Positions 45,447-55,955 are shown, counted from the stretch's first letter. The stretch: 64,000 bases of DNA from Microbacterium sp. No. 7 (GCF_001314225.1 NZ_CP012697.1:2914001-2978000); one strand, 5' to 3'. The notes: generated from the letters alone by a model not told the origin. Translations and numbers: made by a program.

Positions 45447-45802
45447 ACCCCTCCGTGCGCGTCGACTCCTGGCTGTGGGCCGTGCGCGTCTACAAGACGC
45501 GCTCCGCCGCGACCACCGCGTGCCGCGCGGGACACGTGCGGGTCAACGGCGAGCGCACCAAGGCCGCGCAGGCGCTCCGCATCGGCGACGAACTGCGCGT
45601 GCGCATCGCGGGCTTCGACCGCATCCTCGTCGTGCGGCAGCTGATCTCCAAGCGCATCGGCGCGCCGCTGGCCGCGGTCGCCGCGGAGGACCGCACTCCA
45701 CCGCGCGAGCCGACGGCGCTCGTGGCCGTCCGCGACCGCGGCGCCGGACGTCCCACCAAGCGCGAGCGGCGCGAGATCGACCGGCTCCGCGGGAGAGAGT
45801 GA
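45434..45802 (+). CDS. S4-domain RNA-binding protein (Hsp15-like)
   Basis: This 122-residue protein has an S4 domain in residues 8-55 (VRVDSWLWAVRVYKTRSAATTACRAGHVRVNG) and a basic C-terminal tail (GRPTKRERREIDRLRGR). Hsp15-type proteins bind stalled 50S subunits. ATG 45434 is used; GTG 45443, overlapping the previous stop, is an alternative. Confidence 0.88.
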   Translation: MDAVNPSVRVDSWLWAVRVYKTRSAATTACRAGHVRVNGERTKAAQALRIGDELRVRIAGFDRILVVRQLISKRIGAPLAAVAAEDRTPPREPTALVAVRDRGAGRPTKRERREIDRLRGRE

Positions 45803-45942
45803 CAGCATCCACACGGCGCCGTGACGTGTCGTCCAGCCGACCCGACCGGCGACGGACGCATAGACGAGACCACCCGGCCACGTCCCACGGAACGTCGGGG
45901 CACGCGGTGGGCGTCGCCTCGTCCAGACTCGCCTTCCTTCGT

Positions 45943-46002
45943 AATCGTACTTTTGTACGATTTAATCTCACGTTCGGGTTGCATTACTCGAACATATCTG
46001 CC
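45943..46002 (+). promoter_or_regulatory. Perfect palindrome and SOS-like half-site before the HNH gene
   Basis: AATCGTAC-TTTT-GTACGATT (45943-45962) is an 8-bp perfect inverted repeat in an AT-rich island. TCGAACATATCTGCC (45988-46002) matches the left half of the actinobacterial LexA box but not the right half. 13E12/DUF222 genes are known LexA targets in mycobacteria, so one of these could be an operator. Confidence 0.45.
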
Positions 46003-46014
46003 ACACTGAGAGAC

Positions 46015-47418
46015 ATGAACCCCGATGCGCTCGCAGGAATCGCCGAAGCACTCGACGTGCTCCGGGCTGCGGGCGGAGGCCGTCCGGTGGAGGCTTTGAC
46101 ACCCGGCGAGCTGGTCGCGGTGAACGCGGCCTTCGGAGCGTTGCGACGTCACGTGGATGCCGCGCTCGTCCCCGTCGCGGGCGAGATCGCCCGTCAGTCG
46201 CGTCCCGTGCTGGGCAAGGAGTCGCTGGCGCGGCGTCAAGGGTTCCGCAGCGCGGAGCAGCTGATCGGCACCGCCTGGGGCATCGCGGTCGGCGAGGCAC
46301 GCAGGTTCACTCAGGTCGGCGAGGCGACGGCGCCGCGCACGGCACTGAGCGGTGAGGCGCTGCCGGAGAGGCATCCGCACCTCGCCGACGCCGTGCGGGC
46401 GGGCCTGCTCGGAGTGACCGCGGCGGCGGCGATCGTGACGATGCTCGACCGCGTCGCCCCCAGAGCGGGCGCCGACGCACTGCGGCAGATGGAGCAGCAC
46501 CTCGCGATCGCCGCGGCAGAGCTCCGGCCGGACGAGCTGGGCAAGCTCCTCGCACACGCGGAGGCGCTCCTCGACCCTGACGGCCTGGAGCCGCGACTCG
46601 ATGCCGCTCGCGCCGATCGGTCCCTGTCGGTGACGGAACGCGATGGAGTCCTCAGGCTCGTCTTCACCAGCGACGTCGTCTCGGGCGCTCCCGTGCGGGC
46701 GGCGGTGGAGGGCATCGTGACCGCGACGCTGAACAGCAACCGCAACCGGGAACGCGCCGCTGACGCGGCGGCCGGGGAACCTGCCGGCGGCACGTGCGAC
46801 GACCGCGCGACCGGGAACGCCGCGGAGGCCGAGGCCGATCAGCGGTCCATGCGGCAGCTGCGCGCCGACGCGCTCATCGAGCTGTGCGATCACGCGCTCG
46901 GATGCGAGCAGACCCCGACCCGGCCGACCGTCTCGGTCGTGGTGCGGATGACGCTCGAACAGCTCCAGACCGGCACCGGCGCCGCCACCATCGACGGCAC
47001 CGACCAGCCGATCGACGCCGGGGCCGTGCGGCGCCTGGCCGCGGACCTGCAGATCATCCCCGCCGTGCTCGGCGGAGAGTCCGAGATCCTCGATCTCGGC
47101 CGCGCCACGCGGCTGTTCACGCGAGCGCAGAAGCACGCGATCACCGAGAGGGACGGCGGATGCGTGGGATGCGGCGCCCCGCCCGGACGGTGCCACGTCC
47201 ACCACCTGACCTGGTGGTCGCATGGCGGACGCACCGATCTGAGCAACGGCGTCCTGCTCTGCGCCGGATGCCACCATCGGCTCCACGACGACGGGTGGGA
47301 CATCCGCATCGACGGACCCGGCACGAAGGCGAAGGTCTGGATGATCCCTCCCGCCTGGATCGACCCGGCCCGGACCCCGCGCCTCGCCGGCAGACACCGA
47401 TATGCACTCGCCACCTGA
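46015..47418 (+). CDS. DUF222 / 13E12-repeat family HNH endonuclease
   Basis: This 467-residue protein has an N-terminal DUF222 region (residues 10-320) and a C-terminal HNH nuclease with CVGCGAPPGRCHVHHLTWWSHGG and LCAGCHHRLH, giving the His-His-Asn-His metal site and two CxxC pairs. Such proteins are multicopy in actinobacteria, and their function is unsettled. ATG 46015 is preceded by GAGAG. Confidence 0.85.
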   Translation: MNPDALAGIAEALDVLRAAGGGRPVEALTPGELVAVNAAFGALRRHVDAALVPVAGEIARQSRPVLGKESLARRQGFRSAEQLIGTAWGIAVGEARRFTQVGEATAPRTALSGEALPERHPHLADAVRAGLLGVTAAAAIVTMLDRVAPRAGADALRQMEQHLAIAAAELRPDELGKLLAHAEALLDPDGLEPRLDAARADRSLSVTERDGVLRLVFTSDVVSGAPVRAAVEGIVTATLNSNRNRERAADAAAGEPAGGTCDDRATGNAAEAEADQRSMRQLRADALIELCDHALGCEQTPTRPTVSVVVRMTLEQLQTGTGAATIDGTDQPIDAGAVRRLAADLQIIPAVLGGESEILDLGRATRLFTRAQKHAITERDGGCVGCGAPPGRCHVHHLTWWSHGGRTDLSNGVLLCAGCHHRLHDDGWDIRIDGPGTKAKVWMIPPAWIDPARTPRLAGRHRYALAT

Positions 47419-47434
47419 ACCGCCGGCCCGACGC

Positions 47435-47833
47435 TCAGCGCGCAGCCTCCACCCGCGGCGGACGGCGGCGAGAGACGAGCACGTCGGCGAGCACGGCGAC
47501 GGCGATCGTCACGATGTAGACGACGAGATCGCGAGGCTCGAAGACGGTGCCGAAGACGAGCATCGCGGGCGTGAACACGACGCCCCATTGCTCGGGGATC
47601 CCCGTCAGCTGGAACAGCTCGACGGCGACGCACCAGCCCGCGGCGATCGCCGCGACGACCATGCGCGGCCAGCGCGGCACCAGCACGACGAGCGCCGCGT
47701 ACACCGCCGCGGCGTACAGGGCGTCGGCGGCGACGTCGCTCGCGTGCGTGTCCGGCAGCGCGAAGTGCACGAACAGGCCCACCCCGACCAGCACCGCGAC
47801 GACGATGGCGGCCACGCCGCGCCGCCGCCTCAC
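47435..47833 (-). CDS. DUF2809-family membrane protein
   Basis: This 132-residue protein starts at GTG 47833, overlapping the stop of the upstream Nudix-NYN gene. It has four hydrophobic segments, with the family-like ALPDTHASDVAADALYAAAVY and CVAVELFQLTGIP (helix 3, with Glu). The function is unknown; VanZ-like topology is noted. Confidence 0.75.
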   Translation of the reverse strand: MRRRRGVAAIVVAVLVGVGLFVHFALPDTHASDVAADALYAAAVYAALVVLVPRWPRMVVAAIAAGWCVAVELFQLTGIPEQWGVVFTPAMLVFGTVFEPRDLVVYIVTIAVAVLADVLVSRRRPPRVEAAR

Positions 47834-48729
47834 GTCAGCTGGTCGCGCAGCCACGACACCGATCGCACCGTCGAGCCCGCGTGCTCGGCGCGCTCCGAGA
47901 GCCCCCGATCGCTCGTCACGACCGTGACGGCACTGCCCTCGGCGGCAAGCGCCTGCGCGGTCGCGACGATCGCGTCGTCGCCGTGGCCCGGCGCTCGCAC
48001 CACGTCGATGCCCGACACGTCGTCGACGCCGCGCGCCTCGCCCTCGACGACGACGTGGATCCGCGGGAACCAGGTCGTCGCGGGCAGGCCGAGCACACGC
48101 GCATCGGTCCCCTGCTCGGCGAACGCCGCGAGCGATGCGAGCAGCCGTCCCGCGGCGCCGGCACGGTCGCGCCACCACCCGTCGGGCACGGAGCCCACGA
48201 CGTTCGCGGCGTCCACGACGATCGCCGGCCGCACCGCCAGCACCGCGCGCAGCGCGCGCCACGACGCCGCGAAGCCGGGATGCAGCGGGTAGCCGTCCAC
48301 GGCATCCACCGGCACCCACTCCAGGGCACGGCTCTCGGGGTCGGAGATCACCGGCTCGAACGCCCGCACGACATCCGCGACCACGGTCGAGTACGTCCAC
48401 ACCTCGGCGTCGAAGACGCTGATGAGCCGCGGGACGACGGCGTCCACGGGCACGCCGGCCTCCTCCGCCGACTCGCGCAGCGCCCCGTCGCGGGCCGACT
48501 CGCCCAGGTGCCGCGCACCGCCCGGCAGAGCCCACGTGTCGCCGAAATGACTCCACGCCACGCGGTGCTGCAGCAGCACGCCGCGCTGCGGGTCGAGCGC
48601 GAGCAGTCCCGCGGCGCCGAAGCGCCCCCAGTAGCGCGTGCCGTCGTCGGCGACGACCCACGCGTCGCCCGGGTCCCGCGGCCCGTGCGGCCGACGCGGT
48701 TCACCGGGCGCGGGCTGTTCGATCGTCAC
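47830..48729 (-). CDS. Nudix hydrolase fused to NYN/PIN-like nuclease domain
   Basis: This 299-residue protein (GTG start; an upstream in-frame GTG at 48768 is possible) has a Nudix domain in residues 20-145 with G-x5-ES-x2-DGALRESAEEAG. A second domain (about 150-299) begins AIVVDAANVVGS and contains DDAIVATAQALA and VTVVTSDRGL, the acidic motifs of a NYN/PIN RNase fold. The fusion suggests a nucleotide or RNA-end cleaning enzyme; the substrate is unknown. Confidence 0.78.
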   Translation of the reverse strand: MTIEQPAPGEPRRPHGPRDPGDAWVVADDGTRYWGRFGAAGLLALDPQRGVLLQHRVAWSHFGDTWALPGGARHLGESARDGALRESAEEAGVPVDAVVPRLISVFDAEVWTYSTVVADVVRAFEPVISDPESRALEWVPVDAVDGYPLHPGFAASWRALRAVLAVRPAIVVDAANVVGSVPDGWWRDRAGAAGRLLASLAAFAEQGTDARVLGLPATTWFPRIHVVVEGEARGVDDVSGIDVVRAPGHGDDAIVATAQALAAEGSAVTVVTSDRGLSERAEHAGSTVRSVSWLRDQLT

Positions 48730-48810
48730 CGTTCCAGCCTTGCACACCGTCGACTCCCTCGGCCGCACGGCGGAAACGGCGCGTCACCCTTCCGGCCCGA
48801 ACGGGCCCCG

Positions 48811-49587
48811 TCAGGCGAACGGACGCACCGTCAGCGACTGCACGGACGTCGCGATCGGTCCCTGCTCGTCGTGCAGCACCGTGTGCGTGATGCCGGTTCC
48901 CGTGGCCGAGAAGCTGGCCGTCGTGTCGTACCCGATCCACTCGCCGACCGGCACGCGCAGCAGGTGCGCCGTCAGGTCGACGTTCGGATACGCCGCGACC
49001 GTCGGCAGCGCCCGCAGCGACAGGCCGTTGGCGAGGTCGGCCATGCCCAGCAGGCGCGCCGTGGGGCTCACGGCCTCGCCCTCGAGCAGCACGTTGCGCG
49101 GCCGCACCCAGCAGCGCGCACGCCCCGGCTCGATGAGCTCCCGCCGGATCTCCATCGTGGTGACGAACTCGCCCCGCCACTCCGTGCCGATCAGCCAGGG
49201 CTCGACCGCGTCGAGCGGCGGCATCGCCGGCAGCGACGAGCCGGCCAGCGCGGCGGTGTCGCCCCGCTGCATCCACCACGCCCGCGCGATCACGGCGGGA
49301 CGGCCGTCGTGGCTGAGCACGGCCTCGACGAGCTCGATCGTGCGCCCGGGCCGCAGCACGCGCACCTCGACCGCGACCTCGTCGATCGGCAGCACGCCGA
49401 GGATGTCATACGAGATGCGGGACAGCTGCATCGGCGCCGTGTGCCGCGTCACGTGATCGCCTTCGATGACGTGCGCGATCAGCCCGAACGCCGGAGCGAT
49501 GTGCTGCTCGCTCGTGTTCCACGCCCCCTGCACGGCCTGCGTCGCGCGGAAGCGCGTCGCATCGAGACGCTCGAAGTACGCCGTCAT
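48811..49587 (-). CDS. Thioesterase-family protein (double hot-dog)
   Basis: This 258-residue protein has two hot-dog-like halves, the first with [19 protein letters not shown] and the second with [28 protein letters not shown]. This matches acyl-CoA thioesterase-like TesB-type proteins. ATG 49587 overlaps the der stop. The specific acyl substrate is unknown. Confidence 0.78.
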   Translation of the reverse strand: MTAYFERLDATRFRATQAVQGAWNTSEQHIAPAFGLIAHVIEGDHVTRHTAPMQLSRISYDILGVLPIDEVAVEVRVLRPGRTIELVEAVLSHDGRPAVIARAWWMQRGDTAALAGSSLPAMPPLDAVEPWLIGTEWRGEFVTTMEIRRELIEPGRARCWVRPRNVLLEGEAVSPTARLLGMADLANGLSLRALPTVAAYPNVDLTAHLLRVPVGEWIGYDTTASFSATGTGITHTVLHDEQGPIATSVQSLTVRPFA

Positions 49588-51110
49588 GAGCGCTGGCGGC
49601 GCTCGCGCACTCGCATGTTGGTCACGATCGGCGTGCCCTCGAAGCCGAACAGCTCCCGCAGGCGGCGCTGGATGAACCGGCGGTAGCCCGGGTCGAGGAA
49701 GCCCGTCGTGAACAGCACGAACGTCGGCGGCCGCGTCGACGCCTGCGTGCCGAACAGGATGCGCGGCTGCTTGCCGCCGCGCACGGGGTGCGGGTGCTCG
49801 GCGACGAGCTCGGCGAGGAAGGCGTTGAACTTGCCGGTGGGGATGCGCTGGTCCCACGATGCGAGCGCGGTCTCCAGCGCGGGCACGAGCTTGTCGAGAT
49901 GACGGCCCGTGCGCGCCGACAGGTTCACGCGCGGCGCCCACGCGACGTGCGCGAGATCCTGCTCGATCTCACGCTCCAGGTAGCGACGACGATCGATGTT
50001 CTCCATGTCGTCGTCGTTCAGGCGGTCCCACTTGTTGAACGCGAGCACCAGCGCGCGACCCGACTCGAGCACGAGGTCGATGATGCGCACGTCCTGCTCG
50101 CTGATCGGCTGCGACACGTCGAGCAGCACGACCGCGACCTCCGCCTTCTCCAGCGCCGCCGACGTGCGCAGCGACGCGTAGAAGTCGGCGCCCTGCTGCA
50201 GGTGCACGCGACGACGGATGCCGGCGGTGTCGACCAGTCGCCACATCCTGCCGCCCAGCTCGACGAGCTCGTCGACCGGGTCGCGGGTCGTGCCGGCCAG
50301 CTCGTTGACGACGACGCGCTCCTCGCCCGCCGCCTTGTTCAGCAGCGACGACTTGCCGACGTTGGGCCGGCCGAGGATCGCGACGCGGCGCGGCCCGCCG
50401 ATCTCGTTCTTCGCGACGGCCGACTCCGCGGGCAGCACCTTGATGATCTCGTCGAGCAGATCGGCGACCCCGCGGCCGTGGATGGCCGACACGGGGTGCG
50501 GCTCGCCGAGCCCCAGGTTCCACAGCGCGGCGGCCTCCGGCTCGTGCCGCGCGTCGTCGACCTTGTTCGCGACCAGGAACACCGGCTTGTCGGTCTTGCG
50601 CAGCAGGCGCACGACCGCCTCGTCGGTCGACGTCGCGCCGACCATCGCGTCGACGACGAACAGCACGACGTCCGACAGGTCGATCGCGATCTCGGCCTGC
50701 GCCGCGACCGAACGGTCGATGCCCTTCGCGTCGGGCTCCCACCCGCCCGTGTCGACGACGGTGAACGGACGATCCATCCACTCGGCGCGATACGTCACGC
50801 GGTCGCGCGTCACGCCCGGCGTGTCCTCGACGACCGCCTCGCGGCGGCCCAGGATGCGGTTCACGAGCGCCGACTTGCCGACGTTCGGCCGGCCGACGAT
50901 CGCGACGACGGGCAGCGCGGGGCCGACCGTGATGCCGTCGAGCCCCTCGTCCACCCCGCCGAGCAGATCGGCATCGTCGTCGTCGAGCTCGTACTCGTCG
51001 AGCGTCGCGCGCAGCGCGGCCGCGCGCTGCTCGGCGAGCTCCTCGTCGAGGCCCGCCAGCTTCTCCTCGAGGTGGTCGGGACCGCCCTCGTACTCCTCTT
51101 CGCCGGCCAT
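49584..51110 (-). CDS. der: Ribosome biogenesis GTPase Der (EngA)
   Basis: This 508-residue protein has two GTPase domains. The first has GRPNVGKS with DTGGWEPD and NKVD, the second [13 protein letters not shown] with DTAGIRRR and NKWD, followed by a C-terminal KH-like domain. It has an acidic N-terminal extension of about 65 residues, common in actinobacteria. It overlaps cmk by one base (TGATG), the usual cmk-der pair. Confidence 0.97.
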   Translation of the reverse strand: MAGEEEYEGGPDHLEEKLAGLDEELAEQRAAALRATLDEYELDDDDADLLGGVDEGLDGITVGPALPVVAIVGRPNVGKSALVNRILGRREAVVEDTPGVTRDRVTYRAEWMDRPFTVVDTGGWEPDAKGIDRSVAAQAEIAIDLSDVVLFVVDAMVGATSTDEAVVRLLRKTDKPVFLVANKVDDARHEPEAAALWNLGLGEPHPVSAIHGRGVADLLDEIIKVLPAESAVAKNEIGGPRRVAILGRPNVGKSSLLNKAAGEERVVVNELAGTTRDPVDELVELGGRMWRLVDTAGIRRRVHLQQGADFYASLRTSAALEKAEVAVVLLDVSQPISEQDVRIIDLVLESGRALVLAFNKWDRLNDDDMENIDRRRYLEREIEQDLAHVAWAPRVNLSARTGRHLDKLVPALETALASWDQRIPTGKFNAFLAELVAEHPHPVRGGKQPRILFGTQASTRPPTFVLFTTGFLDPGYRRFIQRRLRELFGFEGTPIVTNMRVRERRQRS

Positions 51111-51799
51111 CAGCGCTCTCCTGTCTCCTGCACAGCCAACGCCGCGTCGACGACGCCGATGACGGCGTCCACGGTGGCTTCGAAATCCAACGCCGTCGAG
51201 TCGACGACGACGACGCCCTCCGCGGCGGTGAGGAAGTCGACGACCTGCGCATCGGACGCGTCGCGCCGGTGCAGCGCGTCGGCGACGGCCGCGGCGTCCT
51301 CGTTCGCGAGCTCCGCGCTGCGCCGCGCGGCCCGCACCTCCGGCGAGGCCGTGAGCAGGATGCGCACGGGGGCGTCGGGGGCGACGACCGTCGTGATGTC
51401 GCGTCCCTCCACGACGACGCCCGGCCGTCCCGATCCGGCGATGAGATCGCGGAACAGGCGGTTGACGGTCTCGCGCACGATCGGGACGCGCGCGACGCCG
51501 CTCACGGCGTCGGACACGCGCGGCTCGCGGATCGCATCGGTCACGTCGGCGGCCCCCACCCGCACCCAGAAGTCGTCGGGGTCGAGCGAGATCGCATAGT
51601 CGAAGTCGCCCAGCACCTCGACGACCGCGACGGCGTCGGAGGTGTCGGCGCTGTGCTGGAGCGCATGCCAGGCGAGGGCGCGGTAGGCGGCCCCCGTGTC
51701 GAGGTAGCCGTAGCCGAGCCGGCGGGCGGCCTGCTTCGACACGCTCGACTTGCCGCTGCCCGCGGGCCCGTCGATCGCGACGACGATCGGATCAGTCAT
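51110..51799 (-). CDS. cmk: Cytidylate kinase
   Basis: This 229-residue kinase has Walker [10 protein letters not shown], then [18 protein letters not shown] and the lid region [10 protein letters not shown], as in bacterial CMP/dCMP kinases. It overlaps tyrA by eight bases upstream and der downstream. Confidence 0.97.
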   Translation of the reverse strand: MTDPIVVAIDGPAGSGKSSVSKQAARRLGYGYLDTGAAYRALAWHALQHSADTSDAVAVVEVLGDFDYAISLDPDDFWVRVGAADVTDAIREPRVSDAVSGVARVPIVRETVNRLFRDLIAGSGRPGVVVEGRDITTVVAPDAPVRILLTASPEVRAARRSAELANEDAAAVADALHRRDASDAQVVDFLTAAEGVVVVDSTALDFEATVDAVIGVVDAALAVQETGER

Positions 51800-52904
51800 T
51801 CGTGGTGCTCGCAATCTTCCAGCCGCGGGCCTCGAGGCCCTCGACGGTGTGATGGACGACGCCGGGGACCACGCTGATCTCGGCGAGACCGAACTGCGCC
51901 CCGGGCGAGTGCTCCAGGCGGAAGTCCTCGACGTTGACCTGCAGCGCGCCGAGCTCGCCGAACAGGCGGCCGAGCTGCCCCGGCGTGTCGTCGACCATGA
52001 CGACGATCTGCTCGAACCGGCGGTTCTGCCCGTGCTTGCCCGGCAGTCGCTCGACGCCGTCGTTGCCGCGGCGGATCGTGTCGGCGACGGCGCGGCGCGC
52101 ACCGGGCGCGTCCGGCGCGCGCAGGGCCTCCGCGACGTCGCGCAGGTCGTCGGCGAGCGCATCGAGCACCTCGACGACGGGCTCGGCGTTGGCGCCGAGG
52201 ATCTGCACCCACAGCTCGGGCGACGACGCGGCGATGCGGGTCGTGTCGCGCACGCCCTGCCCCGCGAGGCGCAGGGCGTCGCCGGGTGCGGCGACGAACC
52301 GGCCGGCGAGCAGCGACGCGACGAGCTGCGGCACGTGCGACACCAGCGCGACCGACCGGTCGTGCTCCTCGGGGGTCATCTCGATCAGCACGGCGCCCAG
52401 GTCGAGCGCGAGCCCTTCGACGAGGGCGAGGTCGGCGGCGGGCGTCTCCTCGTCACGGCACACGACCCACGGACGTCCGATGAACAGGTCGGCGCGCGCC
52501 GCGATCGCCCCCCCGCGCTCGCGCCCCGCCATGGGGTGCGAGCCGATGTAGCGGGTGAGGTCGACGCCGCGCGACCGCAGCTCGCGGAACGGGTCGAGCT
52601 TCACGCTCGCGACGTCGGTGACGACGGCATCCGGGTACGCGCGGAGCTCGCGCTCCACGACGTCGGCGATCACGTCCGGCGGCACGGCCACGACCACGAG
52701 CGACGGCCGGTCGTCGTCCGACGCCGCACGGCCCGCACCGTAGTCGATCGCGAGCCGCAGCTGCGCGGGCGAGGAGTCGGCGAGCACGACGTCGACGCCG
52801 AGGGCGCGCAGCGCGTGGCCGATGCTCGACCCGAGCAGGCCCGCGCCGACGATGCGCACGGTGCCGCTCGTACGGGCGGCACGGGCGCGGGTCACGTCGG
52901 TCAC
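51792..52904 (-). CDS. tyrA: Prephenate dehydrogenase
   Basis: This 370-residue protein has NAD-binding [18 protein letters not shown], then [11 protein letters not shown] (substrate-binding His and Arg). A C-terminal ACT domain (about residues 295-370, [18 protein letters not shown]) points to tyrosine feedback. It converts prephenate to 4-hydroxyphenylpyruvate. GTG start overlaps the rluB stop. Confidence 0.93.
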   Translation of the reverse strand: MTDVTRARAARTSGTVRIVGAGLLGSSIGHALRALGVDVVLADSSPAQLRLAIDYGAGRAASDDDRPSLVVVAVPPDVIADVVERELRAYPDAVVTDVASVKLDPFRELRSRGVDLTRYIGSHPMAGRERGGAIAARADLFIGRPWVVCRDEETPAADLALVEGLALDLGAVLIEMTPEEHDRSVALVSHVPQLVASLLAGRFVAAPGDALRLAGQGVRDTTRIAASSPELWVQILGANAEPVVEVLDALADDLRDVAEALRAPDAPGARRAVADTIRRGNDGVERLPGKHGQNRRFEQIVVMVDDTPGQLGRLFGELGALQVNVEDFRLEHSPGAQFGLAEISVVPGVVHHTVEGLEARGWKIASTTND

Positions 52905-53686
52905 TTCGGCTCCGGTTCGGGTGGGGAGGGGGCGTCGGATGCCGACGCGTCACGGCGCGCGAGGGTCAGCAGCGCGCCGCGTTCCACTGTAGTCAACTCC
53001 CTCGCCCGTCCGGCCGCGAGCGTTCCCAGGTGCAGCGGCCCGAACTGGCGGCGCACGAGCTCGTCGACCGGATGCCCGACGGCGGCCAACATGCGCCGCA
53101 CGATGCGGTTGCGGCCGGAGTGCAGCGTCAGCTCGACGAGGCTCGACGAGCCCGAGACGTCGAGCAGCCGCGCCTTGTCGGCCGCGATCGGCCCGTCGTC
53201 GAGGTCGATGCCCTTGGTCAGGCGCGAGATCGTCGCGGGCGTCACGCGCCCCTCGACCTTCGCGATGTACACCTTCGTGACCCCGAACGAGGGGTGCGCG
53301 AGCACGTGGGCGAGCTCGCCGTCGTTGGTGAGCACGAGCAGGCCGCTCGTCTCGGCATCCAGCCGGCCCACGTTGTAGAGCCGCTCGGGCCATTCCCGCG
53401 TGAACCGGCGGAGGTCGGGACGGCCCCGCTCGTCGCGCATCGACGAGACGACGCCGGTCGGCTTGTTGAGCATGACGTAGCGCTTCGTCGCATCGAGCTG
53501 CACCGCCGTGCCGTCGACGTCGACGCGGTCGGCGTCCGGGTCGATGCGCGTGCCCAGCTCGGTCACGACGGCGCCGTTGACCCGCACGCGGCCCTCGACG
53601 ATGTACTGCTCGCACACGCGGCGGGAGGCCACGCCCGCGTTCGCGAGCGCCTTCTGCAGGCGCACGCCCTCGGTCTCCTCGCTCAT
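52901..53686 (-). CDS. rluB: 23S rRNA pseudouridine synthase RluB-like
   Basis: This 261-residue protein has an S4 domain (residues 6-55) and a RsuA/RluB catalytic core with GRLDAETSGLLVLTND, where the Asp is the nucleophile. The Ala/Glu/Pro-rich tail is unremarkable. It sits next to scpB, as is usual. Confidence 0.93.
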   Translation of the reverse strand: MSEETEGVRLQKALANAGVASRRVCEQYIVEGRVRVNGAVVTELGTRIDPDADRVDVDGTAVQLDATKRYVMLNKPTGVVSSMRDERGRPDLRRFTREWPERLYNVGRLDAETSGLLVLTNDGELAHVLAHPSFGVTKVYIAKVEGRVTPATISRLTKGIDLDDGPIAADKARLLDVSGSSSLVELTLHSGRNRIVRRMLAAVGHPVDELVRRQFGPLHLGTLAAGRARELTTVERGALLTLARRDASASDAPSPPEPEPK

Positions 53687-54264
53687 CGCACCAGCTCCGA
53701 GTCGAATCCGGCCGATCCGTCGTCGAGCAGCGGCGAGATGTGCGGCAGCTCGTCGAGGGAGTTGATGCCGAGGTGCACGAGCAGCGCGTCGGTCGTGCCG
53801 TAGTTGATCGCGCCGGTCTCCGGGTCGGAGAACAGCTCGGTGACGAGGCCGCGCGCGAGCAGCGTGCGCACGACGGAGTCCACGTTCACGGCACGGATCT
53901 GCGCGACCTGGCTGCGGGTGACGGGCTGCTTGTAGGCGATGACGGCGAGCGTCTCCAGCGCGGCCTGCGACAGCCGCGACGGCGCCTGCGCGTTGACGAA
54001 GCCCGAGACCAGGTCGTCGTGGTCCTCGCGCACGTAGAGCCGCCAGCCGCCGCCCACCTCGCGCAGCTCGAAGCCGCGGCGCGGCCCGCCGTGCTCTCCG
54101 TCGTAGTCGGCGACGAGGTCGGCGATCGCCGCGCGCACGATCGGCACGGGCGCGGCGACGGCGGCCGCGAGGGCGACGAGGCTGTGCGGCTCGTCGGCGA
54201 TCAGCAGGATCGCCTCGAGCCGACGGGCGACGGATGCCGCGTCGAGCGGCGCTTCATCGGTCAT
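53683..54264 (-). CDS. scpB: Condensin subunit ScpB
   Basis: This 193-residue protein has tandem winged helices with LEAILLIADEPHS at the start, LSQAALETLAVIAYKQPVTR in the middle and TDALLVHLGINSLDELP at the end. It acts with ScpA and SMC in chromosome compaction. It overlaps scpA by 11 bases. Confidence 0.95.
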   Translation of the reverse strand: MTDEAPLDAASVARRLEAILLIADEPHSLVALAAAVAAPVPIVRAAIADLVADYDGEHGGPRRGFELREVGGGWRLYVREDHDDLVSGFVNAQAPSRLSQAALETLAVIAYKQPVTRSQVAQIRAVNVDSVVRTLLARGLVTELFSDPETGAINYGTTDALLVHLGINSLDELPHISPLLDDGSAGFDSELVR

Positions 54265-55078
54265 AGTCTGCTCCCAGGGTCGCGAGGTTCTCTTCGGACC
54301 AGCGCTCGGCTGTCCAGCGTACGGTGAGTTCGCCCAAGGGCTCGAGCTGCTCGAACGAGCAGGCCGCGAGGCGGTACAGCTCGAGCACCGCCAGGAAGCG
54401 GGCCACGACGACGCCCGGCTGCGCCGCGCCGGCGACCAGGTCGCGGAAGGTGAGCGCTCCCGCGCCGCGCAGCAGCGTCACGACGACCGCCGCCTGCTCG
54501 CGGATCGACACGAGCGGCGCGTGCAGGTGGTCGAGCCCGACGTGCGGAACCTCCTTGGACGCGAAGGCGAGCATCGCGATCGCGGCGAAGTCGTCGGGCG
54601 ACAGGGTCCAGATCAGCTCCGGCACGGCCCGCCGGTACTTCTCCTCGAGGGGCGCGGCGCGCGCGTGGCGGTGCTGCTCGCGCTCGAGGCACCGGGCGAA
54701 CCACGCGGAGACCTCCTTGAACGCGCGGTACTGCAGCAGCCGCGCGAAGAGCAGGTCGCGCGCCTCCAGCAGCGCGACGGCCTCCGAGTCGACGAGCTCG
54801 CCCTGCGGCAGCAGCCCCGCGATCTTCATGTCGAGCAGCGTCGCCGCGACGACGAGGAACTCCGAGGCCTGCTCTAGCTCCTCGTGCGCCTCCAGCCCGC
54901 GCAGGTAGGCGATGAACTCGTCGGTCACACGGCTGAGCGAGATCTCGGTGATGTCCAGCTCATGCTTCGCGAGCAGGCTCAGGAGCAGGTCGAACGGCCC
55001 GTCGAACACGCCGAGCGAGACGCGGAAGCCGTCGGTCTCGCCCGCGGCGGCATCGATCTCGTCAGGCGACGGCACCAC
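54254..55078 (-). CDS. scpA: Condensin subunit ScpA
   Basis: This 274-residue kleisin begins (after a short tail) with FRVSLGVFDGPFDLLLSLLAKHELDITEIS, the SMC-head contact region, and ends in a winged helix (TVRWTAERWSEENLATLG). GTG start overlaps the parA end by 17 bases. Confidence 0.95.
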   Translation of the reverse strand: MVPSPDEIDAAAGETDGFRVSLGVFDGPFDLLLSLLAKHELDITEISLSRVTDEFIAYLRGLEAHEELEQASEFLVVAATLLDMKIAGLLPQGELVDSEAVALLEARDLLFARLLQYRAFKEVSAWFARCLEREQHRHARAAPLEEKYRRAVPELIWTLSPDDFAAIAMLAFASKEVPHVGLDHLHAPLVSIREQAAVVVTLLRGAGALTFRDLVAGAAQPGVVVARFLAVLELYRLAACSFEQLEPLGELTVRWTAERWSEENLATLGADYDR

Positions 55079-55955
55079 GAGCCACGAGCTCCCGCGCCAG
55101 TCGCAGGTAGGCCTGGGCGGCCGGGTGCTCCGGCGCGAACTGGGTGATCGGCACGCCGGCGACCGACGCGTCCGGGAACTTCACGGTGCGGCCGATCACG
55201 GTCTCCAGCACGTCGTCGCCGAACGCCTCAACGACGCGCTCGAGCACCTCGCGGGAGTGCAGCGTGCGCGGGTCGTACATCGTCGCGAGCACGCCGTCGA
55301 GCTCGATCACGGGGTTGAGCCGGTCGCGCACCTTGTCGATCGTCTCGATCAGCAGGGCGACGCCGCGCAGCGCGAAGAACTCGCACTCCAGCGGGATCAG
55401 CACGCCGTGGCTCGCGGTGAGCGCGTTGACGGTGAGCAGGCCGAGCGACGGCTGGCAGTCGATGAAGATGACGTCGTACTCGTTCGACACCTTGCGCAGC
55501 ACCCGGGCGAGGATCGTCTCGCGCGCGACCTCGTTGACGAGGTGCACCTCGGCGGCCGACAGGTCGATGTTCGCCGGCAGGATGTCGAGACCGGGCACCG
55601 GTGAGGACACGATGACCTCGTGCGGGTCGCGCTTCGTGTCGAGCAGCAGGTCGTAGACCGTGGGCAGGTCGTGCGTCGAGATGCCGAGCCCGGCCGACAG
55701 CGCCCCCTGCGGGTCGAAGTCGACGGCGAGCACGCGGCGGCCGTATCCGGCGAGCGCCGCGGCGAGGTTGATGGTCGTGGTGGTCTTGCCCACCCCGCCC
55801 TTCTGGTTGCACAGCGCGATGATGCGCGCCGGGCCCGTGCTCTCGAGCCTCGGCGGAACCGCGAAGCCCTGATACGGGCGCCCGGTGGGTCCGATCGGCG
55901 TGCCGTCCTCCGTGCGGGCCGGCTCTGCCTTGGACTTTGCCGCTGACTGCGCCAC
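55062..55955 (-). CDS. ParA-family chromosome partitioning ATPase
   Basis: This 297-residue protein has the deviant Walker A KGGVGKTTT (about residue 51), Walker A' VDFDPQGALS and IDCQPSLGLLTVNAL. It lies directly before scpA/scpB, a conserved actinobacterial grouping, so it probably helps origin or condensin positioning. It is not the oriC-linked parA, as no parB is adjacent. Confidence 0.92.
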   Translation of the reverse strand: MAQSAAKSKAEPARTEDGTPIGPTGRPYQGFAVPPRLESTGPARIIALCNQKGGVGKTTTTINLAAALAGYGRRVLAVDFDPQGALSAGLGISTHDLPTVYDLLLDTKRDPHEVIVSSPVPGLDILPANIDLSAAEVHLVNEVARETILARVLRKVSNEYDVIFIDCQPSLGLLTVNALTASHGVLIPLECEFFALRGVALLIETIDKVRDRLNPVIELDGVLATMYDPRTLHSREVLERVVEAFGDDVLETVIGRTVKFPDASVAGVPITQFAPEHPAAQAYLRLARELVARGAVA

